Positions 5,433 through 11,554 of a DNA stretch of 11,554 nt are shown piece by piece. The translations under genes were made by a program, and so were the position numbers. The notes under the pieces are model-generated. The model made no database searches, was not told the DNA's origin, and worked only from the letters and a program-made list of their open reading frames with translations. Every line of letters begins with the position of its first letter. Position 1 is the stretch's first letter. Source of the stretch: JAOUEE01 sp051011595 (GTDB taxonomy: Bacteria; Actinomycetota; Acidimicrobiia; Acidimicrobiales; SHLQ01); contig JBPCTQ010000305.1 of assembly GCA_051011595.1 (NCBI GenBank), forward strand, positions 1 to 11,554. The letters run 5' to 3'.

Positions 5433-6647
5433 ATGTCCGAGGCCGACCTGGTGTACAACCCGTTCACCTTCGACACCCACGATGACCCGTACGCCGTGTA
5501 TCGCCGACTGCGCGACGAAGCGCCGGCCTACTGGAATCCCGAGCTCGAATTCTGGGCGCTGAGCCGGTTCGACGATGTGATCGAGGGATTCAGAGACTTC
5601 GGTACCTACTCATCGGCCGGCGGCATCGCGCTGGAGAACCGGCGAGCCGTCGGCAGCGTCGAGTTGGACGCCCAGCAGATGATCGAGATGGACCCACCCG
5701 ATCACACGGTCTTCCGCAAGCTGGTGAGCCGGGTGTTCACCGGCCGTCGGGTGAGCGAGATGGAAGCCGAGGTCCGCGGCATCGTCAGCGGCTACATCGA
5801 TCGGGTCGTCGAGCGCGGACAGGCCGAGCTGATCGCCGACATCAGCAGCCCCTTTCCGATGGACGTGATCTGCGCGGTGCTCGGAGTGCCGGCCGCCGAC
5901 CGCGACGACCTCCGCCGCTACTCCGACATGGTGATGGTGCGCGAGGACGGCTCGATGCGCATCCCTCAAGAGGCTGCCGACGGAATGTTCGGCCTGCTGC
6001 AGTACTTCATCGACGACCTCCCCGCTCGCCGGCTGGGCGAGGGCAGCGGGCTCCTCTCGGACCTGGTGTCACTCGAGGTCGACGGCCGCCGAATGACCGA
6101 TCAGGAGGTGCTCGGGTTCTGCGTGCTGTTCATCATCGCCGGCCACGAGACCACCACCAAGATGGTGGCCAACGTCGTCGAAATCCTGTCCCGCCATCCC
6201 GACCAGCGTGACGAGGTCATCGCCGATCCCGGTCTCGTACCCAGTGCCATCGAAGAGGTGCTGCGGTTCCACAACTCGACGCAGTACATGCACCGAACGG
6301 CCACACGCGACGTCGACATCCACGGCGAGACCATCGGTGCCGGTCAGTCGGTCCTGTTGTTGATCGGCGCAGCCAATCACGACGAGCGCGAGTTCGGACC
6401 CACCGCCGAAGCATTCGACATCCACCGGCGTCCCGACCGCCACCTCGGATTCGGGTACGGCGCCCACTTCTGTCTCGGAGCGGCCCTGGCCCGCATGGAG
6501 GGCAAGGTCGCCATCGAGGAGATCCTGGCCCGCCTCCCCGACCTCGAGGTAGACCACGACGCGAAGGTTCGATTCCACAGCAGCAATGTGACCGGCTGGC
6601 TGCGCCTCCCCATCACCTTCAGCCCCCAGGTGGGGGCGGGCGTATGA
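5433..6647 (+). CDS. Cytochrome P450
   Basis: A 404-residue soluble bacterial class I P450. It has the I-helix oxygen-activation motif AGHETT (236-241), the K-helix ExxR (E275-R278), and the heme-thiolate loop FGYGAHFCLG (340-349) with the proximal ligand Cys347. It also has a typical IEMDPPDHTVFRKLVSRVFT segment. It would hydroxylate an organic substrate using electrons from a ferredoxin and ferredoxin reductase, neither of which is encoded here. The frame is open upstream, but ATG 5433 was chosen because it starts at the family N-terminus and follows TACGTT by 6 nt. It overlaps the next gene by 4 nt (ATGA), so it is translationally coupled to the 3-HIBADH-like enzyme. That coupling suggests the hydroxylated product is oxidised further. 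The CYP family and substrate are not identified. Confidence 0.93.
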   Translation: MSEADLVYNPFTFDTHDDPYAVYRRLRDEAPAYWNPELEFWALSRFDDVIEGFRDFGTYSSAGGIALENRRAVGSVELDAQQMIEMDPPDHTVFRKLVSRVFTGRRVSEMEAEVRGIVSGYIDRVVERGQAELIADISSPFPMDVICAVLGVPAADRDDLRRYSDMVMVREDGSMRIPQEAADGMFGLLQYFIDDLPARRLGEGSGLLSDLVSLEVDGRRMTDQEVLGFCVLFIIAGHETTTKMVANVVEILSRHPDQRDEVIADPGLVPSAIEEVLRFHNSTQYMHRTATRDVDIHGETIGAGQSVLLLIGAANHDEREFGPTAEAFDIHRRPDRHLGFGYGAHFCLGAALARMEGKVAIEEILARLPDLEVDHDAKVRFHSSNVTGWLRLPITFSPQVGAGV

Positions 6648-7480
6648 CGCGGTACGGGTACATCGGCTTGGGTGACATGGGTTCGGCCATGGCCGAACGT
6701 TTCCTGTCCACCGGCCGCGAGCTCATCGTCCACGATCTCGACGAAGCGGCGGTGGAGCGCGTGGTCGAGCTGGGCGGGGTGGCGGCGTCGTCCTCGGCAG
6801 CCGTGGCCGAGCAATGCGACGTGATCGAGATCTGTGTGCCGGCGGCTCACCATGTCGAAGCGGTGCTCGCCGATCTGGCCCGAACCGGCCAGGAGGGCAC
6901 CACGGTGATGATCCACTCGACCGTGCATCCCGACACCGTCACGGCTGCTCGTGAGCAGGCGGCTTCGTGGGGGGCCCACGTGTTCGACGTGTGTGTCGGG
7001 GGCGGGGTGGCCAATGCGCGCGACGGCGACCTGGTGTTGTTCGTCGGGGGTCTGGCCGAGATGGCTCCCGACGCGGTGGCCCTGCTCGCCGACTACGGAT
7101 CGAAGGTCATCGACGCGGGTCCGGTTGGCGCCGGCGCCGCCATCAAGATCGGGTTCAACGTGATGACCTACAGCCAGTTCGCGGCGGCCCGCACCGGTGT
7201 CGCCCTGGTGGCCGCCCACGGGGCCGACCCCGACGCCCTCATCGACGCCTGGCGTCACGTGGGCCAGCTCGGGGTGCTCACCGAGCGGGCGTTGCCGCTG
7301 TTCACCATGTCTCCCGAGCAGGTCGAGCAGGCGGGCATGACCGAGTTCATGCGAGGGCACGTCGACCTGGCCGAAAAGGACCTCGATCTGGCCCGCGCGG
7401 TGGGTGGAGCGGGTGACACCACCGCCGCCTTCCTCGACGGTGTGCGTCAGGTCATGCCGTCCGTCTATTCCCTGGAGTGA
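6644..7480 (+). CDS. NAD(P)-dependent beta-hydroxyacid dehydrogenase (3-HIBADH-like)
   Basis: A 278-residue member of the 3-hydroxyisobutyrate dehydrogenase / 6-phosphogluconate dehydrogenase-like superfamily. It has the N-terminal dinucleotide loop GLGDMG (8-13), a substrate-loop HSTVHP, the GGxxxARDGDLVLFVGG region, and the catalytic GAGAAIKIGFN segment with Lys168 and Asn172. Members oxidise beta-hydroxy acids or reduce the semialdehydes. The exact substrate is unknown. Its ATG overlaps the P450 stop by 4 nt and its stop lies 2 nt before the next ATG, so it is the middle gene of a tight three-gene operon. A dehydrogenase following a monooxygenase fits stepwise oxidation of one compound. 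Confidence 0.9.
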   Translation: MTRYGYIGLGDMGSAMAERFLSTGRELIVHDLDEAAVERVVELGGVAASSSAAVAEQCDVIEICVPAAHHVEAVLADLARTGQEGTTVMIHSTVHPDTVTAAREQAASWGAHVFDVCVGGGVANARDGDLVLFVGGLAEMAPDAVALLADYGSKVIDAGPVGAGAAIKIGFNVMTYSQFAAARTGVALVAAHGADPDALIDAWRHVGQLGVLTERALPLFTMSPEQVEQAGMTEFMRGHVDLAEKDLDLARAVGGAGDTTAAFLDGVRQVMPSVYSLE

Positions 7481-7482
7481 AC

Positions 7483-7872
7483 ATGAGCAGCGAAGAACCC
7501 ACGGCCTTCGAGCGGGGTCAGGCCATGATCCGCGAGGTGTACGCCGGATCGGTGGCCGACATCCCCAAGGGGTTGATGCCCTTCAACGACGTCATGATCG
7601 AGACGCTGTTCGCCGAGGTGTGGACGCGCGACGTGTTGTCGATTCGTGATCGGCGCCTGCTGCTCATGGGGGTGATCGCCGCCCAGGGCCAGACCGAGGT
7701 GTGGAAGATCCAGGCCCGAGCGGCGCTCGATCGCCAGGAGCTCACCGCCGACGAGCTGCGGGAGACGTTGGTGATGCTGGCGCCGTACGCCGGCTACCCC
7801 AACGTGGCCGGGTTGGTGGGCGAGGCCGAGGGTGTGATCGCCGAGCATGCCCAGGCCGCCGGCGATGGCTGA
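7483..7872 (+). CDS. Carboxymuconolactone decarboxylase-like protein
   Basis: A 129-residue all-helical protein matching the CMD/PcaC family, seen in FAEVWTRDVLSIRDRRLLL, then TEVWKIQARAAL and LAPYAGYPNVAGLV. It has no cysteine, so it is not an AhpD-type peroxidase. The family His positions in H-x-RxAL and just before the YAGxP segment are Gln and Leu here, so classical decarboxylation of 4-carboxymuconolactone is doubtful. ATG 7483 is preferred over GTG 7477 because GGAG at 7474-7477 sits 5 nt upstream. It is the third gene of the P450 operon, 2 nt after the dehydrogenase stop. A small bulged hairpin (7875-7890) lies just after the stop codon and may be a weak terminator. Confidence 0.85.
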   Translation: MSSEEPTAFERGQAMIREVYAGSVADIPKGLMPFNDVMIETLFAEVWTRDVLSIRDRRLLLMGVIAAQGQTEVWKIQARAALDRQELTADELRETLVMLAPYAGYPNVAGLVGEAEGVIAEHAQAAGDG

Positions 7873-7890
7873 ATCGGGCCGAAGGTCCCG

Positions 7891-7919
7891 GTGACATGCA
7901 CGAGCTGATCGCCTACGGT
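7891..7919 (+). promoter_or_regulatory. Probable sigma-70-type promoter of the lipoprotein gene
   Basis: GTGACA (7891-7896) and TACGGT (7914-7919) are separated by exactly 17 nt, a good housekeeping-type pair. The expected start near 7926 leaves a leader of about 35 nt before the ATG at 7961. The lipoprotein gene is therefore probably transcribed independently of the P450 operon. Confidence 0.55.
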
Positions 7920-7960
7920 TCGGTGGTTCTCAGGCAATGACACACGTGGGGGTTCACGTC

Positions 7961-8806
7961 ATGGAAACACACACCGAAATCGTGCAGCGGCGACGAATGC
8001 CGATGCTGTTGGGTTTGTTGGCGGTGATGGCGCTGGTCGCCAGCGGGTGTGTGTTCTTGCCCGCCGCCGTCAACCACAACGAGAACAACCCGACCACCCG
8101 GCCCTGGTGGTGTCACTCCACCGGAAACGGCGGCCATCACGTCGATCCGGCCTATGCGGGTATGACCAAGGGCATGCTCACCTGGCAGGAGTGTTTCTGG
8201 CTGTCGGCCCAGTTCGATCTCACCATCGACTACGCCATGCAGTGGCCCACCCTCGGCGACGCCGAGGATGCCGGATTCCACCGTCTGGTCAACTACGTAG
8301 AGGGAATGGGCACCCATCATTCGATGCTGGGCGACTTCGATCCCACCGATCCGAGTTTCGATCCCACCGACCCGGAGTTCCCGGGCACCGAAATCGACAG
8401 CACCTTCCATCCGGCCCGGCCCGAGTTCTTGATGTACGAAGGCAACTCACGCAGCTCTGAGCTGGTGGGGTTCGCCTGGTACGTGAAGGGTGATCCCACC
8501 ACGCCGCCCGAGGGTTTCCCCGGCGACAACGACTGGTGGCATCGCCACGAGGTGTTGTGCCATCAGAACAGCAACTGGCGGGTGATTGGTGAGGATCAGT
8601 CCGACACCTGGTGCGAGAACCGCGGTGGCACCAACGTGTACCTGGGCGACTACTGGATGACACACGCCTGGATCCTCGACGGGTGGCAGACCAGGGCCGA
8701 CGTGTTCACCAACCATCATCCGTGTCTGTTGCCCGGCGGGCCGGCCACCGATCCCGAGGATCCGTGCTGGGACATCGCCAATGGCGGCGGCGGCCACGGC
8801 CACTGA
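7961..8806 (+). CDS. Putative secreted lipoprotein of unknown function, Cys- and His-rich
   Basis: A 281-residue protein with a lipoprotein signal. It has a basic n-region ending in RRR, a hydrophobic stretch MLLGLLAVMALV, and the lipobox ASGC with the lipidated Cys at residue 30. The mature part holds six further Cys residues (WWC, EC, LC, WC, PC, PC), possibly three disulfides or metal ligands. It also has many Trp and His residues, a WHRHEVLCH cluster, and a Gly/His tail ending HGH. It contains a short tandem duplication, FDPTDPS/FDPTDPE, from a 21-bp repeat at 8336-8370. I do not recognise the family. ATG 7961 is preferred because GTGGGGG ends 8 nt upstream; an in-frame ATG at 7937 would add eight residues. 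It faces the minus-strand gene at 8830. Confidence 0.75.
   Translation: METHTEIVQRRRMPMLLGLLAVMALVASGCVFLPAAVNHNENNPTTRPWWCHSTGNGGHHVDPAYAGMTKGMLTWQECFWLSAQFDLTIDYAMQWPTLGDAEDAGFHRLVNYVEGMGTHHSMLGDFDPTDPSFDPTDPEFPGTEIDSTFHPARPEFLMYEGNSRSSELVGFAWYVKGDPTTPPEGFPGDNDWWHRHEVLCHQNSNWRVIGEDQSDTWCENRGGTNVYLGDYWMTHAWILDGWQTRADVFTNHHPCLLPGGPATDPEDPCWDIANGGGGHGH
8336..8370 (+). repeat. Short in-frame tandem duplication within the lipoprotein gene
   Basis: TTCGATCCCACCGA occurs at 8336-8349 and again at 8357-8370, a 21-bp period. It encodes two consecutive seven-residue units, FDPTDPS and FDPTDPE. This acidic Asp/Pro repeat could be a flexible or calcium-binding loop; that role is only a suggestion. Confidence 0.7.
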
Positions 8807-8827
8807 CCGACCCGTTGCCGAAGCGGT

Positions 8828-8848
8828 GATCAGCTCGGCGGGCTGATC
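8828..8848 (+). terminator. Hairpin between convergent genes
   Basis: GATCAGC (8828-8834) and GCTGATC (8842-8848) form a perfect 7-bp stem with a 7-nt loop, followed on the plus strand by a C-run and TTCT. It begins 22 nt after the lipoprotein stop and overlaps the last codons and stop of the convergent gene. A terminator for the lipoprotein transcript is plausible, though there is no strong U-tract. Confidence 0.4.
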
Positions 8849-9960
8849 CCCCCTTCTAACCCGTACGGCTCGTAGGGGCCCAGGATGTTCTGCTCGAGCA
8901 CCCCGATACCGGTGCGTTCACCCATGGTGACCTTCATCAGGTGCTGCACGTGCTGGTTCTCGAAGGCGGTGTCGTCGGCTTCGTCGACGGCCCACTGCTC
9001 GCTACCCACGGCCACTTCGTCCTTCCACATGCCATGACCCCATTCGGGGTGCGAGTACCCGATGCCCTTCATGCGGAAGGTGAACTGCTTCTCGAGCTCG
9101 ATCTGGTGGCGGCTGCCGTCGTCGATGGCGGTGAAAGCCAAGGTGGCCGTTTCGATCATCCGACTGGTGGGGCTGAAGGTGATCTCGTGTTCGAGGTTGC
9201 GCATGTGGCGGGCATCGGGGTCTTCCACACCGGGGAGATCGGCGATCGAGTCGTACACGGGGGTGTGGGCTCCCACCGTGTAGAGCGGTCGGCCCTTGGT
9301 GTCCTCGAACAGTTGGTAGTGCACGCCGAGGTCGTCGAAGTGCAGCGGTGCCCACAAGAAGAACAGCCCGAAGTCCCGTGGCAGGGCCGGCGCACCTCGG
9401 GAGTCGCCGCCGGCCAGGGGTCGCACGCCCCATGAACGATCTTTGGTGCCGGGCATGTCGGTGCCGGCCATCTCGATGGTGTGGCCGTCGAAGGCCAGGG
9501 TGCCGGTCCAGTGGCCCAGCTGGGTGAACCGGGTGGTGTCCATCACCCGGCGCAGGTCGTGGTGCCAGGTGTGGCGGGGTTCTTCGATGTTGGCCGTTCG
9601 ACCCTCGAACAACAGCTCGCCCGACCAGCCGGTGTCGTTGTCGGCCACGGTGATCCGGCACGACCGCATGGGTTCGACGATCTCGAGGCGGAACGGCCCC
9701 ACGGTCATGTCGGACGGCTCGATTCCGGCCCGGGCCGAGGCGTGGAAGGCGTGTTGGACGCCGTCGACCACGAAGCTGATGCCGCAGTCGCGGATGCCGA
9801 GGTGCGGGTAGTAGGCGGCGCCGATGGCGAGGAAGGTGCTGGCGTCGGTCGAGTAGCCATTGAACCAGTACCGCTCGTAGACGTCCTTGTCGCTGGTGGC
9901 GGGAACGGCGATGGGGTCGGGAGTCTGGTGGATGGGGTAGTCGTCGAAGAGGCTCAGCAT
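8830..9960 (-). CDS. Conserved protein of unknown function, possibly CrtC/AttH-like
   Basis: A 376-residue protein starting MLSLFDDYPIHQTPDPIA. It contains RYWFNGY, VGPFRLEIVEPMRSCRITV, IEEPRHTW, GTKDRSWGVRP and FFLWAPLHFDD. To my knowledge this pattern belongs to an uncharacterised family common in mycobacteria and acidimicrobia, whose beta-rich make-up resembles the lipocalin-like CrtC/AttH fold. No catalytic residues can be assigned, and no signal peptide or membrane segment is seen. The frame stays open up to 11148, but that extension runs antisense through the oxidoreductase gene. ATG 9960 is the start because it matches the family N-terminus and follows CATGAT by 6 nt. It is divergent from the LLM oxidoreductase across a 210-bp region with two palindromes, which suggests shared control. 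Confidence 0.82.
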   Translation of the reverse strand: MLSLFDDYPIHQTPDPIAVPATSDKDVYERYWFNGYSTDASTFLAIGAAYYPHLGIRDCGISFVVDGVQHAFHASARAGIEPSDMTVGPFRLEIVEPMRSCRITVADNDTGWSGELLFEGRTANIEEPRHTWHHDLRRVMDTTRFTQLGHWTGTLAFDGHTIEMAGTDMPGTKDRSWGVRPLAGGDSRGAPALPRDFGLFFLWAPLHFDDLGVHYQLFEDTKGRPLYTVGAHTPVYDSIADLPGVEDPDARHMRNLEHEITFSPTSRMIETATLAFTAIDDGSRHQIELEKQFTFRMKGIGYSHPEWGHGMWKDEVAVGSEQWAVDEADDTAFENQHVQHLMKVTMGERTGIGVLEQNILGPYEPYGLEGGISPPS

Positions 9961-9966
9961 GGCTGC

Positions 9967-9972
9967 ATCATG
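9967..9972 (-). promoter_or_regulatory. Possible -10 box of the minus-strand gene at 8830-9960
   Basis: CATGAT on the minus strand lies 6 nt before the ATG at 9960. It misses the TANNNT consensus at the first base but has the same spacing as the SDR and P450 boxes. No Shine-Dalgarno is seen. Confidence 0.25.
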
Positions 9973-10012
9973 TCGCGTCCCGCCGCCCCCTGCGATCCCG
10001 ACCACATCCGTT

Positions 10013-10054
10013 CTGGCGGTCCAGCGCGTCACGTATGACGCGTTGTACCGCCAG
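10013..10054. repeat. 42-nt palindromic repeat, copy 1
   Basis: The outer arms are CTGGCGG/CCGCCAG and the inner arms CGCGTCA/TGACGCG, around a CGTA loop. The 5-nt segments between them also mostly pair (one C-T mismatch, one G-T wobble), giving about 19 bp of stem. It shares flanking CGTT upstream and TT downstream with copy 2. It lies in the divergent region between the genes at 9960 and 10171 and encodes no plausible protein. Confidence 0.85.
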
Positions 10055-10072
10055 TTCGGTGGTCGTGTCGTT

Positions 10073-10114
10073 CTGGCGGTCCACCGCGTCACGTATGACG
10101 CGCTGGGCCGCCAG
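10073..10114. repeat. 42-nt palindromic repeat, copy 2
   Basis: Same structure as copy 1, exactly 60 bp further on, with a 12-nt non-repeated spacer between the extended units (10057-10068). Five bases differ from copy 1 in the intermediate segments. One restores a C-G pair where copy 1 has a mismatch, while another turns a wobble into a C-C mismatch. The inner core and outer arms are identical. Its right end is 20 nt before the presumed -10 box of the LLM oxidoreductase gene, where a -35 element would sit. Confidence 0.85.
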
Positions 10115-10134
10115 TTGCGCCGACGGCGGGGCGA

Positions 10135-10140
10135 TAAGGT
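10135..10140 (+). promoter_or_regulatory. Possible -10 box of the LLM oxidoreductase gene
   Basis: TAAGGT places a start near 10147 and a leader of about 24 nt that contains GGGAG (10158-10162), a good Shine-Dalgarno 8 nt before the ATG. TTGCGC at 10115-10120 is the nearest -35-like hexamer, but its 14-nt spacing is short. Copy 2 of the palindrome abuts it. Confidence 0.35.
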
Positions 10141-10170
10141 CCGGTCGCCTCGACACCGGGAGACAATCAC

Positions 10171-11208
10171 ATGGCTCACCATCCCGAGCTCGGCTTCTAC
10201 ACCCTGGCCGGACAGCCCGCCTCGTCTCGCGACCTGGTCGCCGAAGTGATGGCGGCCGAGAAGATGGGCCTCGGCACCGCCTTCGTGTCCGAGCGGTACA
10301 ACAAGAAGGAAGCTGCTGTCCTGTGCGGCGCGGCCGGCGCGGTCACCACCGAGATCACCATCGCCACCGGGGCCACCAACCACAACACCCGCCATCCCAT
10401 GGTCACCGCCGGTATCGCTCGCACCATGCAGAGCCTCACCAGCGGACGGTTCGTCTTGGGTTTGGGGCGCGGTGTCCCCATCCTCCAGCAGGCCTACGGC
10501 ATGCCGGCAGTCACCACGGCCCAGATGGAGGACTTCGCTGACATCATGCGTCGCCTGTTCCGGGGCGAGTCGATCATCGGCCACGAGGGAGCCGCCGGCT
10601 CGTACCCGTACCTGAGCCTCGATCGTGAGCTCGATGAACACCTCCCCATGAACCTCGTCGCCTTTGGGCCCAACAGCCTGGCCTTGGGCGGCCGTTGCAT
10701 GGACGAGGTCATCCTGCACACGTTCTTCACCGAAGAGACCACGGCTCGGTGCGTTGAGTCGGTCCGAACCGCCGCCGAGCAAGCCGGGCGTGATCCGGAT
10801 GCGATCCGGGTGTGGTCGTGTTTCGCCACCATCGGCGACCACATCCCCGAAGACCTCCGGCTGAAGAAGTCGGTCGGTCGGCTGGCCACGTATCTCCAGG
10901 GTTACGGCGACCTCCTGGTCAGCACCAACCGGTGGGATCCGGCCGCGCTCGAACGGTTCCGGGCGGATCCGCTCGTGGCCGGATTCGGTGGCGCATTCGA
11001 TGCCGTGGGCACGACCGCCGAGCTCGAACACGTGGCCGAGCTCATCCCCGACGAATGGCTGGCCCCCAGCGCCACAGGCGACCCCGGTCAGTGTGTCACC
11101 GCCATCCGCGGCCAGTTCGATCTGGGTTGCGATGGGGTGATCATGCACGGGGCCACGCCGAGCGAACTCGAACCGATCGTCGCGGAGTACCAGGCCACCG
11201 CTCCATGA
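10171..11208 (+). CDS. LLM class F420-dependent oxidoreductase
   Basis: A 345-residue protein of the bacterial luciferase-like (LLM) TIM-barrel superfamily. It opens ELGFYTLAGQP, followed by AEKMGLGTAFVSERYNKKEAAVLCGAA, then ITIATGATNHNTRHP and TSGRFVLGLGRG. This is very like the actinobacterial F420-dependent subfamily I recall as TIGR03857 (MSMEG_2249 type), though I could not check that. Such enzymes transfer hydride between reduced coenzyme F420 and an organic substrate, which is unknown here. ATG 10171 is supported by GGGAG 8 nt upstream. Its stop overlaps the start of the downstream amidohydrolase by 4 nt (ATGA), so the two are translationally coupled and probably act on the same pathway. 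Divergent from the unknown-function gene at 8830-9960. Confidence 0.9.
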   Translation: MAHHPELGFYTLAGQPASSRDLVAEVMAAEKMGLGTAFVSERYNKKEAAVLCGAAGAVTTEITIATGATNHNTRHPMVTAGIARTMQSLTSGRFVLGLGRGVPILQQAYGMPAVTTAQMEDFADIMRRLFRGESIIGHEGAAGSYPYLSLDRELDEHLPMNLVAFGPNSLALGGRCMDEVILHTFFTEETTARCVESVRTAAEQAGRDPDAIRVWSCFATIGDHIPEDLRLKKSVGRLATYLQGYGDLLVSTNRWDPAALERFRADPLVAGFGGAFDAVGTTAELEHVAELIPDEWLAPSATGDPGQCVTAIRGQFDLGCDGVIMHGATPSELEPIVAEYQATAP

Positions 11209-11554
11209 CCTACCCGACCGATCCCCGAGCCATCGACTTGATGATCGGGTTCCCGTTCGCCGACAAGTCCGCCACCTACGACTACCTGCGCAAGGGACTC
11301 AAGGACAACGAGTCGCACGACGGCACGCTCGAGATGCCGGCCGAGTACATGTTCAAGGACACTCCGGATCAGGCGTCGCACGACGAGGACCCGATCGAAA
11401 CCACCTTCACCAAGATGGACCGCTGCGGCGTGGCTGCTGGGCTCTTCGGCCTCAACGAGCGCTCCATCGAAGCCAAACGACGCCATCCGGATCGGGTGTT
11501 CTTCTCCCTGGAGGTCGACCCCAACGACATCGTCGGTGCGGTGCGGACGGTCCG
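11205..11554 (+). CDS. Amidohydrolase family protein (partial, runs off window)
   Basis: An open frame from ATG 11205 to the window end gives 116 complete codons, cut at the 3' side. The protein begins MTYPTDPRAIDLMIGFPF and continues with ATYDYLRKGL, MPAEYMFKDTP, TFTKMDRCGVAAGLFG and HPDRVFFSLEVDPN. This matches the N-terminal half of TIM-barrel amidohydrolase-2 (ACMSD-like) proteins common in actinobacteria, which hydrolyse or decarboxylate organic acids. The usual N-terminal metal-binding HxH, after the first strand, is replaced here by D-L-M-I-G. This occurs in some subgroups and may mean altered metal binding. The ATGA overlap with the LLM oxidoreductase shows translational coupling. The substrate is unknown. 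Confidence 0.82.
   Translation, partial: MTYPTDPRAIDLMIGFPFADKSATYDYLRKGLKDNESHDGTLEMPAEYMFKDTPDQASHDEDPIETTFTKMDRCGVAAGLFGLNERSIEAKRRHPDRVFFSLEVDPNDIVGAVRTV

Noticed and set aside
7896..7940. 14-codon leader peptide overlapping ATG 7937 by ATGA
   Set aside because: It lies across the spacer and -10 box of the well-formed promoter at 7891-7919, has no Shine-Dalgarno, and its upstream part would not be transcribed from that promoter.
10009..10116. CRISPR-like repeats
   Set aside because: Only two copies, with strong full-length palindromy, a 12-nt spacer and no cas genes.
8830..11148. One 772-residue minus-strand open frame
   Set aside because: Only the last 376 residues (from ATG 9960) look like a protein. 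The rest is low-complexity antisense of the LLM oxidoreductase and runs through the palindromic repeats.

Overview
The window looks like chromosome from a high-GC actinobacterium, most likely the class Acidimicrobiia (marine or activated-sludge type). This is inferred from the very high GC content, the F420-type luciferase-like oxidoreductase, GTG starts, several TANNNT boxes 6-8 nt before start codons (leaderless transcripts), and recognisable protein families. No phage genes, insertion sequences or CRISPR are visible.

Layout. At 18-1475 (minus) lie two lipid genes, plsY then a DegV/FakB-like fatty-acid-binding protein. A tRNA-Glu(UUC) follows at 1541-1613 (plus). At 1739-3472 (minus) there is one long gene that looks like two ORFs because it is interrupted by an in-frame UGA. 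The context C-UGA-G-S-C, a hairpin just downstream of the UGA and an unbroken frame make it a UGSC-family selenoprotein. Facing it is an Lrp/AsnC regulator (3583-4038), then a small stand-alone cyclic-nucleotide-binding protein, an SDR dehydrogenase, and a tight P450 / 3-hydroxyisobutyrate-dehydrogenase-like / carboxymuconolactone-decarboxylase-like operon (5433-7872). A Cys- and His-rich lipoprotein of unknown function (7961-8806) converges on an uncharacterised 376-residue protein (8830-9960, minus). That gene is divergent from an LLM-class F420-dependent oxidoreductase (10171-11208), which overlaps an amidohydrolase running off the right end (11205-11554). The last divergent promoter region carries two copies of a 42-nt palindrome exactly 60 bp apart.

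How it fits together. PlsY acylates glycerol-3-phosphate using acyl-phosphate, and a FakB-type DegV protein is the carrier on which acyl-phosphate is made from free fatty acid, so the first pair reads as one phospholipid-entry unit. The P450, SDR, 3-HIBADH-like, CMD-like, LLM and amidohydrolase genes look like an oxidative catabolic or modification neighbourhood whose substrate cannot be read from sequence. The selenoprotein and its divergent Lrp-type regulator are the most notable item: standard gene calling would split or truncate it. The selenoprotein call implies a selenocysteine-decoding system elsewhere in the genome, which this window cannot show.
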